Source of the DNA: a virus
IMG/VR virus record: IMGVR_UViG_3300045747_000047
Location: 1-29,602 of that record
Length of the DNA: 29,602 nt
Reading direction: 5' to 3' (one strand)
The notes beneath the pieces were generated by a model that saw only the letters and a program-made list of their open reading frames with translations, ran no database searches and had not been told where the DNA came from. This document shows, piece after piece, positions 15,895-23,487 of this stretch (positions within the stretch are counted from its first letter, which is position 1; each line of letters opens with the position of its first letter). The translations under genes were made by a program, and so were the position numbers.

Positions 15895-16653
15895 CTATCT
15901 AGCCCAGCGTGCGCCCTGTGCTTTGCGCAGCGCCATGTACTCATCCATGCTCATAGACGCAGGATCTTTCGTGGCCGCTCCGCCCGCGATGGGCTTTGCT
16001 GGTGTCGGTGCTCTGCTGACCGGCTTTTCGATTGGCTTGACGCTCATCTGCGCTTCAATGCGCGCCATGCGTCTGCCAAGTTGTGCAGGCGTAAGCCCCT
16101 GAAGTTCGGCTGCCAGGTCGGGGTTCTTCCCGAGGTAGTGCAACAGCGCTGCAGGATCTTCGGAGTCGAGAATTGCGTCACCGATGTCGGTGGGCTTGCC
16201 GCGCTGGTCGAAAAGCGGTCCGGCTTCTTCGGCAACGGCTTTGACAGCCTCGCCAAACTCACCCTTAAACCGCTTTTCACCCTCGCGGGCGATCTCGTTT
16301 GCCTTGTCCGTGACCCGCTCAACCTTGGCGATCTCTTTCGCCAGCTCGTAAGGGTCTACTTGCTTTGCTTGCTGCTCAGGCTGTCCGCTCGTCTGAGACT
16401 CAATAGCCGCAATCCGCTGTTCAAGGGCCTGCCGTTGGGCGCGCTCTTGGTACAGGTCTGCGGTGCGCTTGTCGATGCGCCGCTGCATCCGCTTGATGGC
16501 CTTATCGCCGTCATCCTCGGATGACTCAGGCTCTTGCGTTTGCTGCTGCTCGACTTCCTGCTTGGCGACTTCAGGAGCATCTTTCGCCGGTTCAGCCGTC
16601 TGATTTAGAGTCTCGACGACAGGGGAGACTTGGGTTTCTTCAGTCATGGTCAT
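15895..16653 (-). CDS. Scaffolding protein
   Basis: The 252-residue product is highly charged and helical. It has a Gln/Glu-rich acidic N-terminus (QEVEQQQTQEPESSEDDGDK), a coiled-coil stretch (about 53-95, KRMQRRIDKRTADLYQER onward), more helices, and a basic end (RKAQGARWAR). The composition, length near P22 gp8 (303 residues) and its place between the portal region and coat identify it as the assembly scaffold that guides procapsid formation and leaves before or during packaging; the basic C-terminus fits the coat-binding end of P22 scaffold. ATG at 16653 is chosen; a TTG at 16668 or the ATG at 16647 are possible, since no clear ribosome site decides. Confidence 0.85.
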   Translation of the reverse strand: MTMTEETQVSPVVETLNQTAEPAKDAPEVAKQEVEQQQTQEPESSEDDGDKAIKRMQRRIDKRTADLYQERAQRQALEQRIAAIESQTSGQPEQQAKQVDPYELAKEIAKVERVTDKANEIAREGEKRFKGEFGEAVKAVAEEAGPLFDQRGKPTDIGDAILDSEDPAALLHYLGKNPDLAAELQGLTPAQLGRRMARIEAQMSVKPIEKPVSRAPTPAKPIAGGAATKDPASMSMDEYMALRKAQGARWAR

Positions 16654-16681
16654 GCGGCTGGCCCGCAAGTGCGTTGGGAAC

Positions 16682-17821
16682 TTAAAGCACCGCCATCAGT
16701 GCAGCGATGTATGCAATATCGAAGTCTTCGAGATCCTGCTGTGCGCGAGCCTCTTGCTCTAGCGCGGCCTGCAGTGCAATCTGCTGTCTCGCAATCTCCT
16801 GCGCATCGATCTGCGCGTTGAGCTTTGCGATGTACTGTCTAGCCAGAGCATTTGCCGCTCTAGCCTCGTCAATCGAATCCTGCAACACAGAAACGTAGTG
16901 CTCTGCCAGCGGATCAGGCTTAACCTTGATCGGCTGCGGTGCTGGGACATCATCTTGGATGATCCCCTGCTCGATGCGCCGCTTGCGCTTCTGAGCCTCT
17001 GTCTCGCCTCGTGCGGGCTGTGCAAACCTGCTGCCAGGCGTGACGATGAAAACCGCTTGCCCGCTTGCCGCTAGCTCAGCATTTGAGCCAGCCAGCGTGT
17101 ATGAGCCCGCATCTCCCGCCAGCGCATAGGCCACAGGCCCGATGCTGGTATAGGTGAAAGTCCCCGCATTCCCGGCCAGCGCATAAGCACCCGCACTGCC
17201 CGAGAGCTTGCGAGCCAGCAGCAGCGTTCCAGACTGCCCCGTGGCTGCGTAGGCACCAGCAGAGCCAGAAAGCGCCCTAGAGGTCTTTAGAGTGGCTGCA
17301 ATGCCACTTACGGCATACGAACCAGCCGCGCCGCTCAGGCTGTATGCAACGGCCCCAGCGCCAGGCGTGTAGGTGAGCGTTGCCGCTACACCCGACAGCG
17401 CATAGGTGCCGTTAGCACCAGCCAACTTCCGTGCCAGCGACAGCACGCCAGCGTTGCCCGTGACGGCATAAGCACCAGCGCTGCCAGGTAGCGTGTGGCC
17501 TACCTTGAATGTCCCGGACTGGCCCGTCAGGCTGTAGGCTGCCGCAGCCCCGCTAAGGAGCCGTCCTACCTTGAATGCTCCGGCGTTGCCGGTCGCTGCG
17601 TAGCTGCCAGATGCGCCAGATAGCGCGTATGAGACCGCCCCGCCACCTGAAAATGTCCAAGTGCTTAGGCCTAGAACACCATCAACAGGCTGCGCAGTTG
17701 CGCTTGCTGCAGTGCTGAACTGCTGATTGTTTATGCCATCGACAAGAGCCGATGTGCCCGGCGTTGCCGGCGTTGCAAAGCTGTCGTGAAAGACGACGCC
17801 ATCAATCAGCGTCGAGGCCAT
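16682..17821 (-). CDS. Virion-like protein with 22-residue Gly/Ala/Tyr repeats and C-terminal coiled coil
   Basis: The 379-residue product has three parts. Residues 1-60 form a beta-rich lead (STLIDGVVFHDSF). Residues 61-250 are tandem repeats of about 22 residues with the pattern G-x-x-G-x-Y-x-x-x-G-x-x-G-x-x followed by a short basic turn (for example SGSAGAYALAGNAGTF), likely a repetitive beta structure. Residues 270-365 are charged and helical (QKRKRRIEQG, then Ala/Gln/Glu-rich heptads), ending in a hydrophobic tail. The ATG abuts the preceding TAA directly. It sits between portal and scaffold, where P22 has no gene, and may be a capsid-surface or head fibre protein. Copy number of the repeat may differ between relatives. 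Confidence 0.72.
   Translation of the reverse strand: MASTLIDGVVFHDSFATPATPGTSALVDGINNQQFSTAASATAQPVDGVLGLSTWTFSGGGAVSYALSGASGSYAATGNAGAFKVGRLLSGAAAAYSLTGQSGTFKVGHTLPGSAGAYAVTGNAGVLSLARKLAGANGTYALSGVAATLTYTPGAGAVAYSLSGAAGSYAVSGIAATLKTSRALSGSAGAYAATGQSGTLLLARKLSGSAGAYALAGNAGTFTYTSIGPVAYALAGDAGSYTLAGSNAELAASGQAVFIVTPGSRFAQPARGETEAQKRKRRIEQGIIQDDVPAPQPIKVKPDPLAEHYVSVLQDSIDEARAANALARQYIAKLNAQIDAQEIARQQIALQAALEQEARAQQDLEDFDIAYIAALMAVL
17072..17641 (-). repeat. In-frame tandem repeats, about 66 bp period
   Basis: These bases encode residues 61-250 of the repeat protein. Units such as SGAAAAYSLTGQSGTFKVGHTL would exceed the quoting limit, so only the core is given: each unit carries GxxGxYxLxG and a following xxLxxxRxL. 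At least eight units can be followed, with two units carrying a longer linker (TYTPGAGAV and TYTSIGPV). DNA copies are diverged, so it is an old repeat. Confidence 0.75.
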
Positions 17822-18493
17822 TTAGTTGTACTCAAACCACGCCCCGTTAATCAAAAGCTTGCGGTTTGCTGTCGTCACTGCAAATGTAGACCAGACAACA
17901 AGGCCTTCGCCAGCAACCAAGACAAGCTCATCGTCTTCCTCTGTCGGGTTCCATTCGTCGGTCTGCGCCGACCAGTGACCGCCACCGCCGGTCACAAGGT
18001 CCATGGTGTTCCCGACAAAGCTGAACACAGCAGCGCCCAGCGTCACGGTAAGGCCTGTTGATGCAGTGGCAATCAGGCCCTGTGCGGCTGCGTCAGCAGT
18101 TTTGCGCCTTGCTGGCGTCGTGGTCGTGGCAGACAGCGTGCCAGTGAACGTGATGCGGTTGACGTTGATTAGCGGTGCGATCAGATCGACAGCCAGTGTC
18201 GTGCTGAAGTTGTGTTTAAACGTCATCCGGTCAATCGCCATTTTGACCGTGCTAGTCAATGGATTGATGATGAACATAAATCCGGTCGTGGTGCCTGTAT
18301 GGACTGCGGCAGGGATTGCCTGAGCAGGGATGACAAACTTATGCTGTCCTACCAGATCACGCTCTGTGCTGGGGATGAAGAAATACTCTTCGACCGTGTT
18401 CGCGCCAACAACGCTTTCCTTGGTGCGGATCTTCTTCCCGGTGTTTCCTGTGTCCAGCGGCAGGATGACGACTTGGTCTGTCTTGGCTGCCAT
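17822..18493 (-). CDS. Virion-like protein of unknown function, portal-scaffold interval
   Basis: The 223-residue product is beta-rich and soluble, with strands such as DQVVILPLDTGN (6-17), FMFIINPLTSTVKMAIDRM and NRKLLINGAWFEYN at the end. No catalytic motif, cysteine cluster or membrane segment is visible. The stop (TAA) directly abuts the ATG of the repeat protein, and the start is 2 nt after the previous stop, so it is in the same transcript. By position and composition it may be a minor head protein. I do not recognise a named family. Confidence 0.65.
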   Translation of the reverse strand: MAAKTDQVVILPLDTGNTGKKIRTKESVVGANTVEEYFFIPSTERDLVGQHKFVIPAQAIPAAVHTGTTTGFMFIINPLTSTVKMAIDRMTFKHNFSTTLAVDLIAPLINVNRITFTGTLSATTTTPARRKTADAAAQGLIATASTGLTVTLGAAVFSFVGNTMDLVTGGGGHWSAQTDEWNPTEEDDELVLVAGEGLVVWSTFAVTTANRKLLINGAWFEYN

Positions 18494-18495
18494 AT

Positions 18496-18909
18496 TTATG
18501 TCTCGCTGAACACGCCGTTTACCGCATCGGGCGTGAACGTGAACGTATCTCCGTTCGCGCCATTCATCACGATGCTGGACCCGTTGTCCCAGTATCCGAT
18601 CATCAGGTTGACCGTCTTGTCAACCAGCAGCACATAGCGAAACGTGAACCCGCCACCGCTTGCCGTCCATGTCGTCGGTGCCGTGAGGATCAACTTTGCG
18701 GTGCCCGTCGTCTCAGTGAAACTCGTCGTAGTGACGTTGGTACCGCCAGCCGTATATCCGCCACTGGTCGCCAGATCCGAGGTGCCAGCCGTGAACGTGG
18801 TGGCACTCGGAGCGGTGTTTGTCAGTGCAAACGCCCACTGATCCGTGGCGCAGTTGATCGTGTTGTCCTTGGCAACAACGCTGCCAGCGATCTTGTTATA
18901 GGTTGCCAT
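18496..18909 (-). CDS. Small virion-like protein, phage beta-protein family of unknown function
   Basis: The 137-residue product starts MATYNKIAGSVV and shows ALTNTAPSATTF (28-39), GGYTAGGTNVT (50-60), TASGGGFTFRYVLL (81-94) and a W-D-N-G-S turn (106-110). This succession is familiar from a widespread family of short phage structural proteins that are usually left unnamed. It overlaps the 3' end of the portal gene by 14 nt, with AGAGG 6 nt before its ATG. A minor head or decoration role is likely but not shown. Confidence 0.7.
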   Translation of the reverse strand: MATYNKIAGSVVAKDNTINCATDQWAFALTNTAPSATTFTAGTSDLATSGGYTAGGTNVTTTSFTETTGTAKLILTAPTTWTASGGGFTFRYVLLVDKTVNLMIGYWDNGSSIVMNGANGDTFTFTPDAVNGVFSET

Positions 18910-21172
18910 CGCTCACCTCTTGCGGTTGCAACTCTTCGCTGATGTCGCCCTGATACACCGCGCCACTCGGTGCCGTAATGCTCATGCGCTTGCGCTTGGG
19001 AGGGTTCATCGCACTCACAAGCTGGCCCAAGAGCGCCACAGCATCTGGTGCTGGCTTGGCTTCCTTTGGCTCTTTGTCGAAGTCTGCGTTGACATCAGCA
19101 GCAAGCCCAGGCGGAGGCATCATCTTTGCCACCAGCATTTGGATCATGCCTTTAAGTTCCTCGACCTCGTGCTTGGTCTCGTTGTTCATTGCGGCAATCC
19201 GCTCCTGAGACTCTAGGCGGGCTTGCTCCATCTCCTGCTTGGACTGAAACTCTGCCATCGCGCGCTGCGCTTCCATCTTGGCAATCTCAAGCTTGTTTTG
19301 CCCCTCGGCCTGCTTGACAGCAATTGGGGACTGAGCCTCTTGCAGCGCTTGCTGTAGCTGCTGGATCTCCTGCGCGGCCTGCTGCAGAGCCTGCTGCACT
19401 TGAGGCGGGAGCGGCTGCTTGCCTTCGTCTTCAGGCTTCTCCAGCAACTGAGGCGGGATAGTCTTCTCAAGCCTGTCCGCGATCTCATCCGCACCAGGCC
19501 AATCCATCGCACGCACGATCTTGTCTCCAGCGGCCTGCCACAGCATCGGATAGTTCTGCCCTAGCTGCAGCATCGCATCAACAGCCTCTGCACGCTGCGT
19601 GGTGTAGCTGGGGCCGACGCCGATGGTCACATCGTACTTACCGACCGTCAGATCGTTTAGCACGGTCTTGATCGCGCCCTTGTCGTCCATTTCAGGCTGC
19701 GGCAATGGCTGGTTCACTGGGACCATGTCCATCTTCTCGTCCTTGCCGAGAATGCGCATGATCCGTGGCGTGTCATACACCTTCGGGATCATGTTCACGA
19801 TGCACCGTCCAGCGTGCCTCAGAGTGCGGGCCATGTTGTCCGCAAAGTGCATGTTCGCCGTGTCGCCCTCACGCTGCCGTGCAGTGATGGCGCGCCCGGA
19901 AGTCTCGTTGCCCTTTGCGCCCAGCGAGGCGTCAAAGATCCCCGTCGTTGCCTTGATGTTGTCGCTGGCGTGCATCGCCATCGCAAGAACACCAGTGGGC
20001 ACATCGGCCATCTGCTGACGCTGTGGAGCGCCCGCTAGGTTGCCGTCGACCGTGACGGGGTCATACTCGAGGAACGGGAATGAGCGCCGGTTAGCCTGCT
20101 GCCATGACTTCTTGGCAGTCTCAAACTGGCCGACAGCGCCGACAAATGGAGTCTTTGGACGAAGCGCAACCTCTTCTGTCGCACTCGTCATCCAGAAGTT
20201 GTACATGCGCTGCGGGTCACGCGCCCACCGCACCATGCCATTGCGCCGAATTCTGCCGTTTACTACGTGCTCATCCCCATAAACCGTGAAAACGGGTATC
20301 CACTTACACGGGATCTCTGTTTCCTCGAGCACATCCACGCCCGTGATCTTGTACCAGCAGACAGTGCGCCGCTCAGACTTGCGCGACATCGGCTTTCCGT
20401 CAGATCCGACGCTGATCTCTTGGCCTGGCTGTAGCTCGTCCTCGAATACGTCCTGCCCGTCAACCGTGCGCACAAGGGTGGCCGACTCGACCTTCACCTT
20501 GTAATACTCAGCCACGCGAATGGAGTCATCCGACATCCAGATGACTGCGGTGTCGCCGCTACCGACAACAAGGCTCTCGGCGCTCGTTGCCTTGGCCTTC
20601 GGGTACATCGAATCGAACTCCTCGCGGCTGATTAGCTCAGTCACGAAGCACCAGTTCATGTCCGAGCCATCAGGCTCCACGCTCCACGGGTCAATGTAGA
20701 CCGTGAACGGGTTTTGAATGCGCCTGAGCTTGATGTCCTGGTCGAAGCTCGCTTCGTCGGTGTACTCAGTTCCGAGGCGGAAGTACCCAAACCCGCCGAT
20801 GGTCGCGTGGCTTACAGCCGTGTCATAGCACGCATCGGCGTTGCTGTTGTACTCAATGTACTTAATCGCGCCCTGGATCACTTCGGCAATCTCAGGGTCT
20901 GCATCGCTGTCAACCGGATGCACCTTGATCGAAGGTCTGTTCTGCCTCTGATCGTTGACGACTTGGTGCACGAACGCCGGCAACTTGTTGATCGTCAGAC
21001 ACGGCCGCTGCTCCACTTGCGTGCGCATGCGCCTGTCGTCAGCATCCCATTGCTCACCAGCGAGGAAGGCATGGTCAATCGCCGCTTCCTTGCGGTTTTC
21101 GCTGTCGTGCTTAATGACGGCTGCCAACCGATCCCTGGCTTCCTTCAGCAGGGAATCGGTGTCTTTTGCCAT
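18896..21172 (-). CDS. Portal protein, P22 gp1-like
   Basis: The 758-residue product matches the P22-type portal family (P22 gp1 is 725 residues), the dodecameric ring through which DNA enters and leaves. Landmarks are AFLAGEQWDADDRRMR (about 34-49), GRPCLTINKLPAFVHQVVND-like region at about 54-74, QRQNRPSIKVHPVD, the IQNPFTVYIDPW block and NFWMTSATEEVALRPKTPF. Residues about 590-690 are Gln/Glu/Ala-rich coiled coil, which would correspond to the long C-terminal barrel that P22-like portals send into the capsid. It begins 3 nt after the GNAT gene. Confidence is high from length, motifs and place after terminase. Confidence 0.92.
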   Translation of the reverse strand: MAKDTDSLLKEARDRLAAVIKHDSENRKEAAIDHAFLAGEQWDADDRRMRTQVEQRPCLTINKLPAFVHQVVNDQRQNRPSIKVHPVDSDADPEIAEVIQGAIKYIEYNSNADACYDTAVSHATIGGFGYFRLGTEYTDEASFDQDIKLRRIQNPFTVYIDPWSVEPDGSDMNWCFVTELISREEFDSMYPKAKATSAESLVVGSGDTAVIWMSDDSIRVAEYYKVKVESATLVRTVDGQDVFEDELQPGQEISVGSDGKPMSRKSERRTVCWYKITGVDVLEETEIPCKWIPVFTVYGDEHVVNGRIRRNGMVRWARDPQRMYNFWMTSATEEVALRPKTPFVGAVGQFETAKKSWQQANRRSFPFLEYDPVTVDGNLAGAPQRQQMADVPTGVLAMAMHASDNIKATTGIFDASLGAKGNETSGRAITARQREGDTANMHFADNMARTLRHAGRCIVNMIPKVYDTPRIMRILGKDEKMDMVPVNQPLPQPEMDDKGAIKTVLNDLTVGKYDVTIGVGPSYTTQRAEAVDAMLQLGQNYPMLWQAAGDKIVRAMDWPGADEIADRLEKTIPPQLLEKPEDEGKQPLPPQVQQALQQAAQEIQQLQQALQEAQSPIAVKQAEGQNKLEIAKMEAQRAMAEFQSKQEMEQARLESQERIAAMNNETKHEVEELKGMIQMLVAKMMPPPGLAADVNADFDKEPKEAKPAPDAVALLGQLVSAMNPPKRKRMSITAPSGAVYQGDISEELQPQEVSDGNL

Positions 21173-21175
21173 CGT

Positions 21176-21496
21176 TTATTGCTTCGGTGCTCTCACCATG
21201 ACTCGCGGGCTGACCTGTATGTCAACAAACCCATGATTGCGATACCAGTTGCCGAGATCCCATTGACTCTTTTCAGAGTCGTAAGGCTCGACAACCACCA
21301 GCAGCGCTAACGCTGCCTTGTCTGCTTCCTCGGCCACCTGCTGTAGAAGCGCTGTGCCGTGCCCCTGGCCTCTGTCGCTGCGCTTGACCTGCATGCTGGT
21401 GATCTCGCGTAGCTTGCCGCGCATGTTGGACGGCACTGCGTAGCTGTAGCTGACCACGCATGACGCGGGGCCTAGAGCGTGGCGTCCGTTCTTCAT
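21176..21496 (-). CDS. GNAT-family N-acetyltransferase between terminase and portal
   Basis: The 106-residue product carries the GNAT acetyl-CoA motif A: LREITSMQVKRSDRGQGHGT, where Arg42-Gly43-Gln44-Gly45-His46-Gly47 is the R/Q-x-x-G-x-G/A loop, then a helix (ALLQQVAEEADK), a strand (LALLVVVEPYD) and the closing YRNHGFV (about 88-94). This is a compact but complete core. The ATG at 21496 overlaps the terL stop as ATGA and is preferred over an upstream start at 21556 inside terL. The substrate is unknown. It is a second, unrelated-looking GNAT besides the one at 6679-7020. Confidence 0.83.
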   Translation of the reverse strand: MKNGRHALGPASCVVSYSYAVPSNMRGKLREITSMQVKRSDRGQGHGTALLQQVAEEADKAALALLVVVEPYDSEKSQWDLGNWYRNHGFVDIQVSPRVMVRAPKQ

Positions 21497-22725
21497 GACA
21501 TCCAAGAGCCGCCGAACTCTTCTTCCTCTTCGACGGGCGCTTCGGGCTTCTTCCACGCCTTCCGTGCGCCCTCGCAGGCATAGCGCAGAGCGTCGATTAC
21601 GTGGTTGTCCTTGTCTGCCAGCTTCGGAAGCACTTGGCCCGTCAGCGTGTCAGTCTCGTAGCTGTACAGTGTCAACTCATCGACCAAGTGCTTGCACCGA
21701 GGATGCACAACGATGTCGAATGACTTCAGGAACTCGACGCCCTCTTCGACAGACTTCGCACCCTTGATCGCGGCATTGATCTTCGGATAGCCGTGCTTGC
21801 GCATGTAGCTGATCGTCTCTGGCCTGGCACTGTCTGCCGTGATGAACCACTTGCGCGAGTCAGGCACACGGTCAAACAGATCAGGCAGTAGATCAATCTC
21901 GCATCCCACCATGTAAGCCTCGTGATCGACGTAGAGTTTTTTGCCCTTGATGTAGCAGCGGATCAGGACGCTAGGGTCAACGCTGAAGCCCCAATCTGCG
22001 CCTAGCCTGAACGTGGCCGTCTCGTCAGTCTCAAACTCTTCGATGGCCCAGTTGCGGAACACGCGGGCTTCGCTGTTGCGCTGGTACTCACCCAGCCACA
22101 CATGCGCGAACTTGTCAGGGTCGCGCCTCTGGTCATATTCCAGTTCGGTGCGCAGGACATCGGGCAGCCAGGGGTTGTCTCGGTAGTTGGCTTTGACGAC
22201 AACTGCGCCAGGAGGTGGCGTCTCGCCGCGAAGCAGCGTATCTACAGGATCTGTAGCTAGATCAGGGTTCCAGCTAAACCACAACTCTGAATCCGGCTTG
22301 CGGATCGTCGGGCGCAGCAGATCAAGCGACCGTTGGCTAAGGCTCTGCGCCTCTTCCACCCAAGCTACGTCATAGCCCTCAAGAGACTTGATCGTGTCAG
22401 CCGTGTGGTTCTGCATCCCTTGGAAGATGATGCGACCACCAAGGGCAGACCGGATCTCGTCGTGCTTGATGTCGAACATGTCCGACTGACCAAGCTCTTC
22501 GATCTTCAGTTCAAGAAGCTTCTTGACCGACTGATTCAGAGACTTCTGAACCTCACGCACGCAAACGATGTCGGTGCGCCCGCCAATGCTGCGTGCAATC
22601 ACCATCTCTGCAAAGAAATGGCTCTTGCCGGAGCCTCGACCACCCCAAGCAGCTTTGTATCGTGCAGGCGCAAGAAGCGGCTTAAACGCCCTTGGAACCG
22701 GCCTGCGTGGCTTCTGCTGTATCAA
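21493..22725 (-). CDS. terL: Terminase large subunit
   Basis: The 410-residue product is the packaging motor. The ATPase domain has Walker A GGRGSGKS (28-35), Walker B VAWVEE (120-125) and a coupling-type SWNPD (151-155). The RNase-H-like nuclease has acidic residues at Asp244 (LGADWGF), Asp298 (TADSARPE) and Asp378 (NHVIDALRYA). It belongs to the Terminase_3-like group used by many headful phages. The only upstream start in frame is a TTG at 22725, because the codon before it is TAG; it overlaps terS by 44 nt. The acidic C-terminal tail (VEEEEEFGG) is unusual but harmless-looking. Confidence 0.94.
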   Translation of the reverse strand: MIQQKPRRPVPRAFKPLLAPARYKAAWGGRGSGKSHFFAEMVIARSIGGRTDIVCVREVQKSLNQSVKKLLELKIEELGQSDMFDIKHDEIRSALGGRIIFQGMQNHTADTIKSLEGYDVAWVEEAQSLSQRSLDLLRPTIRKPDSELWFSWNPDLATDPVDTLLRGETPPPGAVVVKANYRDNPWLPDVLRTELEYDQRRDPDKFAHVWLGEYQRNSEARVFRNWAIEEFETDETATFRLGADWGFSVDPSVLIRCYIKGKKLYVDHEAYMVGCEIDLLPDLFDRVPDSRKWFITADSARPETISYMRKHGYPKINAAIKGAKSVEEGVEFLKSFDIVVHPRCKHLVDELTLYSYETDTLTGQVLPKLADKDNHVIDALRYACEGARKAWKKPEAPVEEEEEFGGSWMS

Positions 22726-23137
22726 CTACGTCCCACGTCATCTGGCGAACGCCAACGGTGCCGCTATGGGCCAGATCAAGCTTGTCGCCGTACTTCTTGG
22801 GCAGCATCTTTGCCAAGATCCACTTACGCGCATCAATCTGCAGGCGAGAGCGTTCGACCATGTCGCCTTCGACTTCCTCGATGCCGCCGTCAGCCTTGCG
22901 CGTGATCTTCACGCCAATGCGCGCTTCGTCAGCAAGATCAATGATCTGCTCCGCGTGCTTTTCGTAGCCTATTTCCCTGGCTCGCGCGTAATTCGCAGAA
23001 AAGCCATGAACGTCATCCAGCGCCCAAGATCGCACCGTTGATTCCGCAGGCATGTCTGCATCTTTGCAGATAGCGTTCAGGCTTTCGCCTTCTGCCAGCC
23101 TTGCACAGATGATGTCTGCTTTCTCCTGCGAAAACAT
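22682..23137 (-). CDS. terS: Terminase small subunit
   Basis: The product has 151 residues from the ATG at 23137 (a TTG at 23179 would add 14). Residues 1-40 form the helix-turn-helix typical of TerS: EKADIICARLAEGESLNAIC then MPAESTVRSWAL, which recognises the packaging site. The middle is helical and oligomerising (ARAREIGYEKHAEQIIDLAD), and RLQIDARKWILAKMLPKKYG (about 98-117) is a well-known TerS block. GAGAGG precedes the ATG by 11 nt. It is the first gene after the proposed late promoter and directly precedes terL. Confidence 0.9.
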   Translation of the reverse strand: MFSQEKADIICARLAEGESLNAICKDADMPAESTVRSWALDDVHGFSANYARAREIGYEKHAEQIIDLADEARIGVKITRKADGGIEEVEGDMVERSRLQIDARKWILAKMLPKKYGDKLDLAHSGTVGVRQMTWDVVDTAEATQAGSKGV

Positions 23138-23186
23138 GGCAAATCGCGCCTCTCGGCTGTCATGAGGAAAGCGCCTCAAGTCGCAA

Positions 23187-23209
23187 AGATAGATATGTTC
23201 AGACTATCT
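23187..23209. promoter_or_regulatory. Inverted repeat with a -10-like copy in the late leader
   Basis: AGATAG and CTATCT form a 6-bp inverted repeat with an 11-nt spacer. On the minus strand the right arm includes TAGATA (23210-23205), a second -10-like hexamer 8 nt after the promoter -10. With a start near 23212 this falls at about +3 to +8, where lambda-type Q-dependent promoters keep a sigma-dependent pause element. It could otherwise be a repressor operator. No experiment supports either. Confidence 0.35.
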
Positions 23210-23218
23210 AATTTCTTC

Positions 23219-23247
23219 AATCTAGGCCCGTTTCTGTCCGCTGTCAA
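23219..23247 (-). promoter_or_regulatory. Sigma70-type promoter for the late operon
   Basis: On the minus strand the -35 box TTGACA (23247-23242) is a perfect consensus, the spacer is 17 nt, and the -10 box TAGATT (23224-23219) matches 4 of 6. Start of transcription is expected near 23212, giving a leader of about 75 nt before terS. It begins only about 10 nt after the stop of the preceding gene and lies just downstream of the Q-like gene, the same order as lambda Q and pR'. Confidence 0.65.
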
Positions 23248-23256
23248 GTGATCGGG

Positions 23257-23484
23257 CTACACATCGCGCTTAACAAATGATTTAGCCCCATAAACCCATG
23301 CTTCAGTCGTGATGTCGCATCCAGCCGGCAGCGCATGTGGGGCGTCAATGTTGCCAAAGATTTCATCTTCTTCAACGCCAGGCCGCGCGTTCCCGTAAAC
23401 GTCGCGGCATTGATAAACCGCAAGCATCCTTGACGCGCCGCCTCCTGTGGCAAACCAAAGTGCGTTTTGCTTTACAAGTGCCAT
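23257..23484 (-). CDS. Hypothetical protein, 75 aa, between Q-like gene and late promoter
   Basis: The 75-residue product has no family I recognise. It reads as a normal soluble protein (YQCRDVYGNARPGVEEDEIF, then DITTEAWVYGAKSFVKRDV) with two cysteines and no membrane segment. The ATG lies 3 nt after the TAA of the Q-like gene. A competing frame (23244-23453) covers much of the same stretch but has an Arg/Leu/Met-rich shadow composition and no coupling, so this frame is preferred. It ends 10 nt before the -35 box of the late promoter. Confidence 0.58.
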   Translation of the reverse strand: MALVKQNALWFATGGGASRMLAVYQCRDVYGNARPGVEEDEIFGNIDAPHALPAGCDITTEAWVYGAKSFVKRDV

Positions 23485-23487
23485 TTT

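Noticed and set aside
23244-23453. Alternative 69-codon minus-strand frame
   Set aside because: Same stretch as the 75-residue gene, but no coupling to the Q-like gene and it runs into the -35 region of the late promoter.
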